From NCBI GenBank assembly GCA_033296885.1, contig MU863899.1, forward strand, positions 248,001-312,000: DNA of 64,000 nt. Direction: 5' to 3'. The notes below the pieces were generated by a model. The model was not told the DNA's origin. It did not search any database and saw only the letters and a list, made by a program, of their open reading frames with translations. This document shows, piece after piece, positions 31,906 to 45,100 of this stretch (the stretch's first letter is position 1; each line of letters starts with the position of its first letter). Made by a program: the position numbers and the translations under genes. This stretch comes from Triangularia verruculosa (taxonomy: Eukaryota; Ascomycota; Sordariomycetes; Sordariales; Podosporaceae).

Positions 31906-33555
31906 ATGGCCACCGCTGTGACGCTCAACCCAAACGACCCAAGCTACCACCTCCCCACCGCCCACCTCCACCACCTCCGCGGCCTCTTCTACTCTTTCCT
32001 GTCCCAGTCCAAAACAAAACCCCTGGTCTTACCCTCCGCCTTCTTCGGCGCGCTCTTCCTCCCCCTATTCTACCTCTCCATCCCGCACAAATCCCGGCCC
32101 TGGCTGTACCGCGCCCGCTGGCTCGTCGCTTCTGGCGTGGTCTACCTCAACTATCAGCTCTTGGGCACGACGTCGGGGTCGAATGTGGCGGTTGCGTATG
32201 CTGTTGGGTTGATCGCCTGTCACGGGACGGTGTGGGGTTTGACGGCGGTGCTGTTTACGCGGATCCAGTGGGATGCTGCGAGGGTGGCGAGAGATGGTGG
32301 GGGGTATCGCTGGGAGTTCTTCCCCGAGGAGGGGACGTGGGGGGAGAGGGTGGGTTGGGTGGGGGATTTTTTGCTCAATTTTCGGTGTGTGGGATGGAAT
32401 TATGCTGTGAGCACCATACCATCGCCGCCGTTCCCGGTGGTTTCTGGGGGGAGGGGGAGGCAGAGGGTGGAAATGGAGAAGATGGAAAGGGTGAGTAAGG
32501 CGGGGTATTATATCTGTGAGACGGGGAAAGAGTTTGTGTGGGATAGGATGAGGCATGTTGTTTGGAGCTGGGTGGTGATTGACATCTGGACTACGTTTGG
32601 GAGGGCGGATCCGTACATCGTTTTGGGGCCCGAGTATGTCCACTCTTCTCATCCTGGAATCAACTCGTTACCGCCCATGCTGGATGGCCTGCCGATGTGG
32701 GCGGTGGGATTGGGGAGGAGTTTTGTGGGAATCACGGGGGTGGCGGCGGGGCTTTTCTACTTCCATTCAATATACCAGCTGATCAACTACTGCATACTCG
32801 GCAAGGGGGGGTTGGATGTCCTAGGGGTGCAGGGGGAGTTGTGGCAGTATCCGAGTTTGTATGGCTCGTTCGATAATGTGTTGGAGAAGGGCTTGGGAGG
32901 GTTTTGGGGTGGGTGGTGGCATCAGACTTTTCGGAGAGGGTTTGCGGCGGCGGGGGAGTGGTTGTTTAATGTGGTGACGACGGGGGAGACGGTGCCTGCT
33001 TTGAGGGTTGGGGAGATGGTCGAGGATGGAGAGAAAAAAGAGGAAGCATATAACAATGATAAGGAAAGACGGGGGAAGAAACCAACAACGGCAAAGACGA
33101 TATTCACCGTGTTGACTGCGTTCTCGTTGTCGGGTATGATGCACGCTTGTGGAGGGGTGACGTCGATGAGTCCTAGCACTAAGTTCTGGGAGCCGATTAT
33201 GTTTTTTGTTGCGCAGGGATTGGGGGTGCTGGTTCAAGGGTTTGTTTGTGAGTACTTTAGCGGGTTCATCAGCAGGACTTTTTCGTCAAAGTGGAGGAGG
33301 ATCGGGAACGTGTTGGTTGTAGTACTGTGGCTCAAATTGACGGGCTGGGGCCTCGTGGATGATATGAGCAGGGCGGGGATCTGGCTGTTTGAGCCTGTGC
33401 CGTTTTCGCCAGTGAGGTGGTTGGTGAAGGTGCTGGGGTATGGGGACTTGCTGGGAGGGAATAATGGGAATGTCTGGAGATTGGATGACGAGTATGGGCT
33501 GAGGTGGTGGTGGGGGCCGGAGGGGAGGTGGTGGGAGAGTGGGATTAGACTTTAG
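31906..33555 (+). CDS. wax-synthase-domain membrane acyltransferase
   Basis: Predicted polytopic membrane O-acyltransferase (MBOAT-like) of the fungal wax synthase domain type, 549 aa in one exon. Several hydrophobic helices are seen: about residues 43-60, 72-130, 260-310 and 400-480. A family-typical core FRCVGWNYAV lies near residue 165, WGGWWHQTFRRGF near 340 (the conserved RWHQ-like motif), and the catalytic-histidine helix SLSGMMHACGG near 410. Relatives include acetyltransferases of secondary-metabolite terpenoids and generic wax/sterol acyltransferases, and the acceptor here is unknown. No terpene synthase or P450 lies nearby, so a stand-alone lipid role is more likely than a cluster enzyme. 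ATG context ACCATGGCC is optimal. Confidence 0.86.
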   Translation: MATAVTLNPNDPSYHLPTAHLHHLRGLFYSFLSQSKTKPLVLPSAFFGALFLPLFYLSIPHKSRPWLYRARWLVASGVVYLNYQLLGTTSGSNVAVAYAVGLIACHGTVWGLTAVLFTRIQWDAARVARDGGGYRWEFFPEEGTWGERVGWVGDFLLNFRCVGWNYAVSTIPSPPFPVVSGGRGRQRVEMEKMERVSKAGYYICETGKEFVWDRMRHVVWSWVVIDIWTTFGRADPYIVLGPEYVHSSHPGINSLPPMLDGLPMWAVGLGRSFVGITGVAAGLFYFHSIYQLINYCILGKGGLDVLGVQGELWQYPSLYGSFDNVLEKGLGGFWGGWWHQTFRRGFAAAGEWLFNVVTTGETVPALRVGEMVEDGEKKEEAYNNDKERRGKKPTTAKTIFTVLTAFSLSGMMHACGGVTSMSPSTKFWEPIMFFVAQGLGVLVQGFVCEYFSGFISRTFSSKWRRIGNVLVVVLWLKLTGWGLVDDMSRAGIWLFEPVPFSPVRWLVKVLGYGDLLGGNNGNVWRLDDEYGLRWWWGPEGRWWESGIRL

Positions 33556-33691
33556 ATGGATGCAACTAGAGGGCCTTCATGGCATTAACGGATAATGGTA
33601 GCAAATTAGATAGAGAGTATTCAAAGCTACAGGATACAGACCAAACTCCCTTCGACTCCCGCAAAAACCTACACAACGGCTCTCCCAACCA
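33556..33691. other. short convergent spacer between the wax-synthase-like gene and tert
   Basis: Only 136 bp separate the two stop codons, so the 3' UTRs of the convergent genes probably overlap. No other feature. Confidence 0.6.
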
Positions 33692-36600
33692 TCAGATCTC
33701 AACACCCCTAACAATCTTAACTAACCCGGCGACATCAACCCCCTTCCTACCCCTAGACAGCTTAACCGTCTCCTCCTGCAGCCAAGCCACCACCTCTTTG
33801 TATCCAGTCTGCTTCTTGACCAAAACCTGCCGAAACGCGACCATGACCAACCTTTTGTTTCATCTTGTGTCAGCACACCTTCATTTTCATCATACCTAAC
33901 CCGAGCGAACTTACCAAGCCACCTCACCCCTCGTCACCTTACACTCATACCCCGGCCACCTCTCTTTCCTACTCTTGCCCGTCAGCAGCAAAAACGCGAC
34001 GTCAACAAGCGATTTGATGGTTTCTATTTCGCAAGTTAATAGTCAGCCTCCGGAAAGGAACGGATGTAGGGGCAAACATACCAATGATGAGCCTCGTCCC
34101 AGGCTGCTTACTCCTGCCCATACACCTCCCATACGCCCACATCTTTTGCGCAGAAACCCCAAACGCGGTATACGCGTTCAAGATGACTGTGGCGCGGGAG
34201 TTCAGCGCGGTGTCAAAGAGGTGGAGGCTGGATTGGTTTCTAAAAGACTGCAAGACCTTGCGGGTGAAGTTGCGGCCGGGACAGCGGGTGTGCTCTACCG
34301 TTAGCGAGTTGAAGACTGCGTTGGCGGTGGCGTTGATGGTGGAGTTGTGTTTGGTGACTTCCAGGGTTTTGGTGTTGATGAACAGGCCGCAGTAAGGGAA
34401 CAGGGTGAGATTTCCTTTCAAGACTGACACGGGGTCGTCGTTGATGGGGATGGGGAAGTTGACGAGAGACTTGGTAGGGTTGACGGTCACACCGTGGCTG
34501 GGGATGCCGGCGTGCATTGTTCGGACGAATTGAGTGGCTTTGGGGAGCGAGGTGGTCAAGAGAAGGAAGTCATCCATGAGTCGGAGGAGTAAGGTGTCGT
34601 TGTTGTTGTCGGAGAATAAGAAGGAGAGGTAAGTCCTCTCGAGATCGGCGTAGAAGTAGTTACACAGGGCGGAAGAGATCACAGAACCCTGGGGGATGCC
34701 GGACTTTTGGCGGTAATACTTTTTGCCGATGCGGATGAGGTTGTCCTTGATATGTGATGTGGCCAAGGACAAAAGGTCACGGGTATTATGGTTCTTTTGA
34801 GCTTCGGAGCGGTCGACAAAGATGGTGTCCTTTTTGCGTGGGGCAAGATCGATTTCGACGAATTTCGAAAAGGGGAGGGCATCTTTGTGAGGCTGGGCTA
34901 CTGAGGGCCATCTTCTGGTTGCCTTGGCTGTGCTGCCTTTGCCGAGGACCATCTCCAGAGGACTGACTTCGGCGTGCTTCTTGATCTTATACCAGCCTTG
35001 CTTTGGGATTTGCTTGAGTAGTTTGATCATGGCGTCCTGAGGGATGGTGTCGTAGGCTGCTGTAACGTCGACTTTGGCAAAGTAGAACTTGTGTTCGCTA
35101 CTCGTGAGCGAGGTCTTGAATGCCTTGATGCGCGGGTAAATGTCACTGACGGAGAAGAGGGAGGCGCCTAGGCGATCGACGTGTCGTGTCTGGTTTCCTG
35201 TTAGTCAAAATGGCATGTCTCCTATATCTAACAGAACTGATATGGTGACGTACCCTCTCAAGCTTGAGAACCGAGTTCACCGGTGCCAGATTCGAGTTGA
35301 TGCTGTAGCTCAACCCAGTCTTCCGCCCCGGCCGTAGAGTCCGCCGCGACAGATTCATGAGCGGTCTCATGTTCTTTTCCTTGGGCACGAGCCTCAGGTG
35401 GGCTAGGCCGAGCTTCCGAGAGTCCAAGATGCGCAGCGCTTCATCCAGTTTGACCTCCTCAAACATCTTGGCCTTGAGCGCAGACATGGCGGGTTCGGCA
35501 ACGTATCGCCAAACGTCATGCCGGTAGAAAAACAGACAGTATTTGTCGACACTCGAATCGGTAACATAAAAGTTGCCCCGAACAAGAGGTATCAAGAATG
35601 AATCGAACAAGTAGTAGAGAAACTCGTAGTAGATCTCAGTCCGTTTTTGCATGTCTGACTGGGAGCACTTCTTGCTCAGTCCAGGGGGTGCGAGCCAGTC
35701 GATATCATGGATCTAAGATTGGTTAGTACATCAAATAGGGAAAAAGATTTTCAGTAGTGATACCTTCATCCCCTGCATAACCTCATGCAGACACATGCTC
35801 TCAAATCGCCGTAGATGGATAAACTGGTGGACTTTTTTGAGAAAGCAAGCCTTGTTGTGCTCCTGGGTCTCGCCCTGACCCCAGAATTCATTTGGAATCA
35901 CCTTGGACAGCACAGCCTGACAAAAGCTGGATACGGCGGAGGTGGGAGTTGCAAGCTGCGTGAGAGTCGTGTACTCCAGGTTCCACTCAGGAGCTGCGTT
36001 CTGGCGTGACTTTTTCTTGCCCTTGGCGGTCTTCCGATGCGGCTTCGAAGATGAGACCAATGACTTGTCCATGGATGGAGAAGCCTTCTTACGGCTTTCC
36101 GTCAGGCCAGGGACCTAAAGGCATGAGTTACTGGATATTTGAACCGGACGCGAAAACTTACTGGGCAATAGTGCTTCATCATCTCAGCATATGCACACCG
36201 GCCGTGTAGAATCTGGAATCGCTCAACGAGATGCTGGAGCTTCCCCCTCAGCCTCTTGGGAACAGGTTTGATGGGCTTTCCGTTCGAATCGAGCTTTGCA
36301 AACTTCTCAGCTATCTCCTCTTCGCGAAGGGTGTAGTCTTGGAGCCTTTGGTTTGTCTTCTGGCGGTCCACGACCGACGTAAACGGGTTGTGTAAGCCGA
36401 ACTGACGAGGAAACATGTACATCAAGATATGCACAACATTCTCATGGTTGGCTTCCTGCTCGGTGGGAGTGGGCGCCTTATAGGGAAACCTATTCAGAAC
36501 ATCTAACCAAAACTCAGAGGTTAGTTTTTGTCTTGGCACCACCCCAAAAAGGGGTAAAAGGGGGGACAACACACGGATGTGACGTAAGCCAAAGTGAACA

Positions 36601-37585
36601 CGGCCACGGGCATTCAAAGAAGCTCTGGCATAGAGCATCCTGCTCCTCACAAAAGAGATCTCAGAAGGGCGGGTAGGATTCCCTTTGTCAACTGGCCGTG
36701 CTTCCAAAGGGCTCAGTTCTGATATGGGAACCCCACAAAGCTGCTGCAAATTCCCCTTTCCTGTCTTTACAGCCCGGAAGATGGCACAGTCGACAAGCAG
36801 ATCAATCATGATACGCTCGCCTTCCTTGCCCAACAACATGAGCAGCTGGGGCCATGGCTTCTCCTTGAGAGCCTCTGCTTGCTGATTGCGTTCTGCTGCA
36901 AAGAGCCCAGGAATGGGCTTGCTTGGGGCAGCCGCATCCTTTGGCCCAGCATTCTCATTCACACTTTTTCGATAGCCGTCGCATAGGAGATGTTTCAGCC
37001 GGGTGCCGCTTTCATGTTGGGAGAAAAGAAGCCAGATAACAAAGTCTACAATCTTTGACACAGGGCCGTGTAAGTTTCCTAGGACTATGCGACACCCTAT
37101 TATCTTCACAACTGGCTTACCTCTGATTGAGAATACATGGACCCCCTAAGGCCATCTGACAGTGTTACATACGACTCGTCTCCCTTTTGGGAGAAGCCAA
37201 TCCACTTCTCCCAGCGGTAGTCGTTCTTTTTCCCGCCGCTATCAGGACGCCAGGCAACAAGTGTTGTGTCCAGAAGCTCTGCCAGCATGGTCTCGTCTTC
37301 GCTCAGTGGTTTCTGAGCAGAAGATGCGACGAGTCCTACTGTTGCGATCTTCTTGCGGCGGATCCGTGAAGAGCCTGGCAGTTTTGACAGGGCATACTGT
37401 CGCAGTGTCTGTGTCTCAGAATAGTATTGATTCAACAGCGCGTGCTTGACAACGGCATCGCGTGGCTCATGGCCGGGTTTGTGATGTTTTGCAGGCCGAT
37501 CGGCAGAGCCGTCGTGACTTGGTCCGCCGCCGGCATCTCGACTTCTTTTCCCTTGAGCCGGTCTTGATGCAAGGACGGTCGCCAT
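33692..37585 (-). CDS. tert: telomerase reverse transcriptase
   Basis: Catalytic protein of telomerase, copying the telomeric repeat from its RNA subunit onto chromosome ends. About 1180 aa in seven exons: 37585-37121, 37052-36162, 36114-35764, 35712-35254, 35189-34082, 34023-33915 and 33851-33692. The N-terminal region has IVDFVIWLLFSQ and HLLCDGYRK. The RNA-binding part has SRMLYARASLNARGRVHFGLRHI, VLNRFPYK, MYMFPRQFGLHNPFTS and the T motif (FLYYLFDSFLIPLVRGNFYVT). RT motifs follow: motif 2 LRLVPKEKNMRPLMNLSRR, motif A FYFAKVDVTAAYDTI (Asp about 763), motif B' SGIPQGSVISSALCNYFYADLE and motif C LLRLMDDFLLLTT (Asp pair about 928-929). The C-terminal extension ends VLVKKQTGYKEVVAWLQ. All catalytic aspartates are present. 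The fourth intron could end at CCAG (35190) or one frame-shifted alternative. I chose the join giving KLERTRHVDRLGASLFS. Confidence 0.94.
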
Positions 37586-39114
37586 GGTTGGAAAATCAAG
37601 GCATCTCTGATGGGATTAGATAACGGCTTCTTTTCTGCACTGAGAGATCAGGACCAACCAGCAACGGCCAAACATGTGCTGGTGACTGATTGGGTCATGG
37701 GGTCGCAGGATCTGGAAGGAGTGGGAGTGGTGGTGTCCTGGACGGGCCGGGGATGTGTTCCTGATGGGTGATTGGATATGGGGAGCGTGGGAAAATCACG
37801 AAAAGTCCAAGAGCGACATCTAATACCGAGGCGGGTGAGTGGCACTGGTTCCTGGGGGTTCAAGACGTTGTGTGACTGGCGGCGCGTCGGCGCGTGTCGG
37901 CGTGTGGCTCAAGCCTCAAACGGTCTGCGAATATATTGTTTCTGAGCTGGACGGATTGGTTGCTCCTTCTCGTATGACCAGGATGAGGCTCCGGGTGCAC
38001 TGTGTCAGCCATGAAGGGTCTCTTGCGCTGGCTAAACTCTGGGTCGGGCAGCTGGACGAACAGTGCGTCATTGGGCAGCCACACAGAGTCAACTGTACCT
38101 ACACGATAGGTGCGGTATTCAACCCCGCTGCGGGCAGGGGCAGCCAGAACCTGGGGGAGTGGAGAGGCCTCTCTCACATGTCTGCCCCGACATGCAATCA
38201 ACGAGCCAGACAACGCCAGCGACTGAAAAAGATGCTGCTGAAATCCTCCACACAATTGGCCGAAAACCAGCCGCCAATCCCCCTGTCCTGTGCCCACTGC
38301 ACCGTTGAGACAGATTGCCAGAACGGGCAATTACACTAATAGCAACACCCCGTTGCCTCTTGTAGATCGTGACTTCGAACTGTTCGACAGAGCGGAGATG
38401 GAAGCAAAAAGGCCAGCAGCTGGTTGAGTGGTATTAAATCTCGAGGCAAACGACCTGTACATAGATAGGTACAGGGGGTCCGGGTCGAAGAAAAACCTTA
38501 CCGATAGCCTGGGTAATTCCAAGACCTGAGTGTTCATCCACCCAACGCCCCTCCAACTTCCCTCAAAGCTGGCATTGGCGAAGCGGCTTGTCCCTGCTCG
38601 ATGGCACAGGATATGAGCATATATGTGTCGTCCCGTCTCGCTCGTCTCATTCATATTCCTCAGGCCGTTGCCCGAAAAGACGCCGTAATTGCACAGAGGC
38701 AGAGGAAGTACGGATAACGCACTGACGGCTTGTATCTGGTTAGCTGGGCGGCTAGTGTTCGATGCAGCGAAGCGTTTGTCCGGTACTTAAGAGGTTAAGG
38801 TGGGTGGATCCGGGACCTAGCACCCTCAGCAGCGTGGTGTTGATGGTGTTTCGTTCGCCCAGGCCTGTTCCCAGTCCAGCCAATCCTCGCGCTCGCCAGC
38901 ACATCGACCTCAACGAGCCCCGACATCCTCTCTCTCTCTCTCTCTGCCGCGCCCCCCAGCCACTGCCCACATGGACGATGGATCTCGATGATCATTGATT
39001 ACCGCAAAGCCAGTCGCGGACGGAGCGTTTGCATGCACGCCGTCCACGACGTAACCTTACGGACCTCCACCACTGGCCAAACGACCCGACAGTAATGGGA
39101 GCGAGACCAAGACC
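37586..39114. promoter_or_regulatory. divergent region between tert and the Rho GEF
   Basis: 1.53 kb between divergent starts. Overlapping open frames on both strands near 37839-38339 show no recognised domain. A CT run (CTCTCTCTCTCTCTCT, about 38931-38945) lies in the probable Rho-GEF leader. Nothing else supported. Confidence 0.45.
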
Positions 39115-42100
39115 ATGGACGATGGCAGTCTTGGAGACGAGGCGCCTGCTTCGCGCCCCGGCCAGCTCTTCGACCACCACCCAAATAATACCTACCACAA
39201 TCATTACGACCCCTACGAACACCAACACCGCTTCCATCCCGGCGCCGATCTCGACCAAGACCTAGACCCCCTTGCCTCGCATGCCACAGCCTCCAACTTC
39301 CAGGCGTTTGCTGCCAATTCCGCTCTCGACGACTCCCAAGACCCCGACGACTTTTACCGCAGCTACCAAGGTGCGCAGCCCCGGAATGAAACCCCGCAAG
39401 CCATAGATCCCATGGCCCAGGCCTCGTCCAGCTCTCGCCAGACACCCTCTGCGCGTTCGAACGGTAACGGGACTGCATCAAAGCCATCGGTGCTCCCCAC
39501 GAACCGCAATGCTCTTCGTCCGAGTCAGCGTGCCGTCTCGAACCCTGTCGACGACCGTTCAAAGGCAGCCAACGCTTTTCCAACGAGTGTGAAGGAGATG
39601 AAAAAGAAGTTTGACCAGACGACCACTCAGCCAGGATCGGCGGCTCGCAAGCCACCGTCCAGGACATTCAGCAGCATCAATGGAAGAAGCACCGGCACGG
39701 GGAGCAATTCGGCCGCCTATGGTTCCAGTAGGGGAACATCCAGTGTTCGGGGAACGTCTGTCACTCGGGGGACACAACAACCGACCGATGATCAGCAGTC
39801 GTTTGCAAGTAGGATCAGTCGGCCTCGGATGGCCACTTCAACACATTCACAACCGTCCAAAGCCAACAATCATGCCGCACCGCGAATTCCTGCGGTACCC
39901 AGAGGACCGGAACCAGGCCTCTCCCGCCAGCCGGGCCTCTTGTTTGGCGAAATACTGCCAGAACACAATAACTCGGCCACTGTTGGATTTGGGATCGAAA
40001 ATGCCCGGCCACGGAGGACATCTGAGTCTAGTATTCATCACCCGAGGTTGCAAACCCGGAGTCTGTCAGATCCAGATATCGAGCCTCCGTCGCCAACCGA
40101 CTGGTACCGTGCGGCCGCACCAAGCGGCCACCAGGCATCTGAACATCCAAGTGCCAATACGAACATATCCAAAAATCATAACCGAGCTCAGAGCGACTTT
40201 GCCGGATCGAAGCTGGGAATGAGCCGTCAATTTCACAACGAGTCCGCTGTGGCCTCGCCAATATCGCCTACATCGCCTACCTCACCAACCTCACGTCTCC
40301 CTATTATGGTCAAGAAGATCAGTAACCAAAGTGACAGTCCCGCCTCCACTCGTTCGAACTCCCCTTCACTCAAGTACGCATCCGCTAGTGGAAGAACGTC
40401 TCGGCAGCATGTGCTGGCCAGTCGGTCAAGGACACCGACGACCGCCTCTACTGTCTCGACGCCACAGATCAAAACGCCAACAGCACGAAAAGGCCCGCCG
40501 TCAAATATCACGACTACAGGCAGCCGGCTGAACGCCCATATTGCTGTTCCTGCTCCAAAACTATCGCCGAGCCTTCGTAGCTCCCGTCCACGGCAGTCTG
40601 TTGCAACCGCCACGACAGCAGCATCAAGAATGCGGGCCGTGGAACGGGAACGAGGCTCATCGCCGCAGAGACAGGCATTGCGGCCCACGCCGAAAGCAGA
40701 AGGATCAGGTACCAGGAGGCGGAAACTTTCTGTTGGACCCATTGACTTTGCGCAGCGCCGTGAGACTATTAAACTGGCATACAGTAAGTCTATCAGGGAC
40801 AGCCAGGCGAAAGAAGCTAGGCAGGTTGCTGCTGATAAAAGAAAAAGGGAGATGGAGGTGGTGGCCAAGATCAAGTTGGAAGCAGAAGCAGCCACGATGG
40901 CTGCCGTCGCCAACGCGAAAGCTGCAGCCGCTGCCGCGGCCATCAGACCAGCGCGATCGACCGACAACTTGAGGTTTGTCGAGATTGGAATTGAGAAGGA
41001 AGCCCCATCAACACATTTGAAACCACCTGCAGGAGATGTCCCAGTGCCAACTCCAGCTCCAGCGCCAACTCCAGCTCCATCTCCAGCGCCAGTGCCAGTG
41101 CTAGCGCCATCTCTAGCCCTAGCGCCATCTCCAGCCCCAGCGCCATCTCCAGGTCCAGCGCCAACTCCAGCTCCAGCGGCTCCCTTGGAACCCCTGAGGC
41201 TGGAAATACCTGGCAGCTTCCCCAATCTTGGATCTCCTGGGTTGGAGCAAGAGGAGGAGCCAATATCAGCGTGTTCGGCAAGCACCGCAACCACTGAGTT
41301 CGAGATTGACGAACAACCGGAGTCTGAGCCTGAGCCTGAAAGACATCAAAGCAGCACGGCTGCCATAGATGTAGCTCTAGGCCTCACAATGCCTGGCCTC
41401 ACGCAAGCCACCTTTGTGCCAGAAAACTTCCTTCCAGAGGATTCCAATCCACCAGTTGAGCAGACTGTTATTCCAGTATTACACAAGAAAGCGTCTTATC
41501 AATATCCATTTGATGAGGATGAGGACGTCGATGACGACAGCGTATCCATTAAAATCTCGCTTGACACGTCTATGGAGCACCAGATGTCTCCTCAGCTAAC
41601 ACCGACGCGCACTGACTTCCAGCCGGAGCCTGCCTCCATGCCCGCGCCGATCCAGGACGACGACGACGACGAGTACGTGCCCCGACCGTACACATTTACT
41701 TCAGACAATTACGAAACAACCGTCACGATTCTTGGCCCAGAAAATGATTTCCGGCCGTTGCACCAGGACCCGCCTCGTGTTCCCATGCCAGTGGCAGACG
41801 TGCCTCAGCAGGATGAACGACAGATGGCTGGCAGCTTCACGACTGAACCCCCAGAAACTTCACATCTGGATGACGTGGTGCGGTTCGAGGAGCCTCGAAT
41901 TGTGCTCGACAAGCTCGACCGGCTGGAAGACTTCTATGTCGGACCACGTCTGAGTGATAACGTGGCATCATTGCGTGATTCTACATGTACATCGTCGGAT
42001 TCTGGAACTCCTTTTGACACGCAACCGGCGCTGGCAGAGTACGAAAAGACACCAAACACATTGCATAGTTTGACTGTCCCTTCGCTGCTGGCACCTGGAA

Positions 42101-45100
42101 ATCGCATGAGCCAAAACTCGGCCTGGACCGATTTCTCGTTCGGGAGCGACGACCACAATGCCGGACTACCTAGTTCAAACTCGCAGCAATCTCTGGGCTT
42201 CGACAGCCAGAAAGGAGGGTCGTCTGGATTATTACCAATGACGGCCGATTTTAACATTCGTGATTCTGGCTCAGCAGAGTTTCCTGCTAATAGTCCGGAA
42301 AAGTCGCCATTGGATAGGTCTGGTGTCACTACTCCGCCGATGGTGGCCGAGCAGGACATCAGCCACTACCGGCTTCCGGCCGCTGAGCAAGGGATGGAGC
42401 AAGCGCCGGAGGAAGACGAGTGTCAGACTGAAGAGTGCGATGAGGATGTCCCACAGCCGCCAGAAGAGACTGTGGCCGCACGTCCGCAGCGTCAACCACC
42501 CCCTCCACCATCCTTTGAGTTCATTGATGACGAGCGAGCGACATCTATGTATGGACAGGAATCAAAACCGACGAGCTTTTTGCATCCCCAGCAAGAGTCG
42601 CGGCCACATTCCGAGGTATTGTCTCCAGATTCCGGGTCGCAAGTCACGTTTGAGATTCTTGACCGGTCCAGTACCTCGGTCAATGACGCGGAGACACCAA
42701 ACGAATCCATCGTGGAGAGACCGTCATTATCGGCAGAGGCTCAGGAAGAGCAGAAGAGGTTGCGTCAGCGTCAACTGGTGATTCGGGAGCTGATTGATAC
42801 CGAGGATGCCTTCGTGAGGGACATGAGCGTAGTCGAGGAGATCTACAAGGGCACCGCTGAAGCCTGTCCCAACCTGGACAGCAAGACGATCAAGCTGATC
42901 TTCAGGAACACGGATGAGATCATTGCTTTCCACGCCGCATTCGTCGCCGAGTTCAAGGAGGGGGCATCGACTGTGTACACCCCCAAGGCCAGAAGGTCAC
43001 CGATCCTTACGCCTTCGGCTGCCCCGTCTTTCAAGGATTCTGATTCAGCAACGCTGAACTCGGTCACGTCTTCAGCAAAGCCCGAGCTGGATGACGATAA
43101 GGACCGTCTCACTTCCATTGGGCCGATCTTCTCAAAGAGCATCGAGCAGCTAAAGGCCGTGCACGAGGTATATTTACGATCCAGTGACCAATCCTCCAAG
43201 CGGCTGGTTCAGATACAAGAAGATGAGGGCGTGATGCTTTGGCTCAACGAGTGCAACGAAGTTGCCAAGGAGCTGACATCTGCATGGAACCTGGATTCTT
43301 TGCTGGTGAAGCCGATGCAGCGCATCACAAAGTATCCGGACATCATCACCCATCTCCTCAAATACACACCTGCAGACCATCCGGACAGGGAGTCGTTGGT
43401 CGCCGCACGGTCAGCTGTTATTGACGCCATTGACGAGATCAACAAGTCCAAGAAAAACTACGAGCTGGTTGGACAGATTGTCGGCAACAGGAAGCGCAAA
43501 GACTCGGACGTCAGGGGGCTGGCGAGAGCTTTTGGGAAGCGGGTTGATAAGCTGCAGGCGACGAGTCCCAAGACGGCAGAGGATGAAGAGTACAGGAAGC
43601 TGCAGCAGCAATTCGGCGATGACTACCTCCGTCTTCAGGTGGTTCTGAGAGATGTTGAGTACTACACTAGGAACGTGTCGACCTACGTGCACGAGTTCCT
43701 TCAGTATCTCTCGTCAATGGAGCTGGTGATGCGACTACAGCCGTCGAGGGACTATGCTCACATTGAAAGCAAATGGGTTCAGTTTAATGTCTCAATGAGA
43801 GACATTGAGAAGATTGCGTTGGAACGACATGTAAGTTGCTGCTCTCAAGCTGAGCGTCTGAGGTGAAACGAGGTTACTAACGCCCAACAGCTTTCTGATG
43901 TCCGGAAACACGTCATCGAACCCTTTGAGCAGGTGATCAAATGCTATGGCAACCCTGGTCTGGCCATGAAGAAGAGAGCTAAGCGCCGCCTTGACTATGA
44001 GAAGTTTGCCCAGCTCAAGGCCAACGGCAAGAAGGTGGACAAGCAGCTGACAGAGCTCGTGGAGCAATATGAGGCACTGAACGAGACTCTGAAGAAGGAG
44101 CTGCCAAAGCTATCTGCCATGACTGCCAAGATTGGCAACATCTGCCTCGGCAAATTCATCAGCATCCAGACAGCCTGGTACAAAATGTGGCAGGACAAGG
44201 TCAAGGCACCTCTTCACGATGCGGGCCATGTTCCTGATGTGTCAGAAATCGTGACGGGATTCCAACGAGAGTTTGCACTGCAAGAGGAGAGGGCCATGTC
44301 ACTTGCCATCTTGAACCCCACGCTCAGGCCTAGGTTTTCTCACTCGACAACCGACGGCGATAGTTCCTCGCTGCTGACGAGATCAAAGTCCCGGCCAAGC
44401 GACCTCCAATCAACCCGTTCCAGGGGACTGTCTATTAACAGCGAACACGCCCCCACATTGCCAACCCCAGACTTTGTGAGACGAAATAGCGGCCAGTTCA
44501 GCCTCTCGTCGGCAAGCAGTGCCCTCCCAAGCCCTGCGCATTACTACCGAGACTATTACTCCGGTATCAATGGAAGCCATGTCCGCATCAGTTCCAACTC
44601 CCCCATGACGTCCGATCCCAATTCAAGATCGGCAGTCGGCCTGCCATTGCGCCCAGGCACAGGCCGCAGCTTCGACTCGAATAGCCTCCCAAGGCAGAGC
44701 ACAGAGTCCACCGTCATGACCTCGGCCACGGCAGGGGGGCCAAGCAGGCGGGACTCAAATTCGACGTACAACAGCTCTGCTTATCCTGGCCCAAGCAACA
44801 GCACTGGCGATACACGACGCTGGTCGGGTTTGTTCCACTCGGCCTTGCCCCCCGATGATGCAGAAGAATTTCACCCTCCCCAGGCGATGTCACGGGCATC
44901 ATCCACGCACCGAGGCCGCGATGACAGCGGGTATAGAGTGCTCTGGCTAGCGGCCTCGCTGTTTGAATTTCACATCGAGACGTCCAAGATGGAGGCTGGG
45001 TACCCTTATTTGACGTACCAGGCTGGCGAAGTAAGTTTCTTGGTTTTTTTCTCGTGCGTTTTATTCAAAATACTAACACATGCGGGGTGAAAGATCTTTG

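Noticed and set aside
40233..41294. 353-residue frame antisense to the Rho GEF with Gly-Ala repeats
   Set aside because: The repeats are the reverse of the Pro-Ala codon tract of the sense gene.
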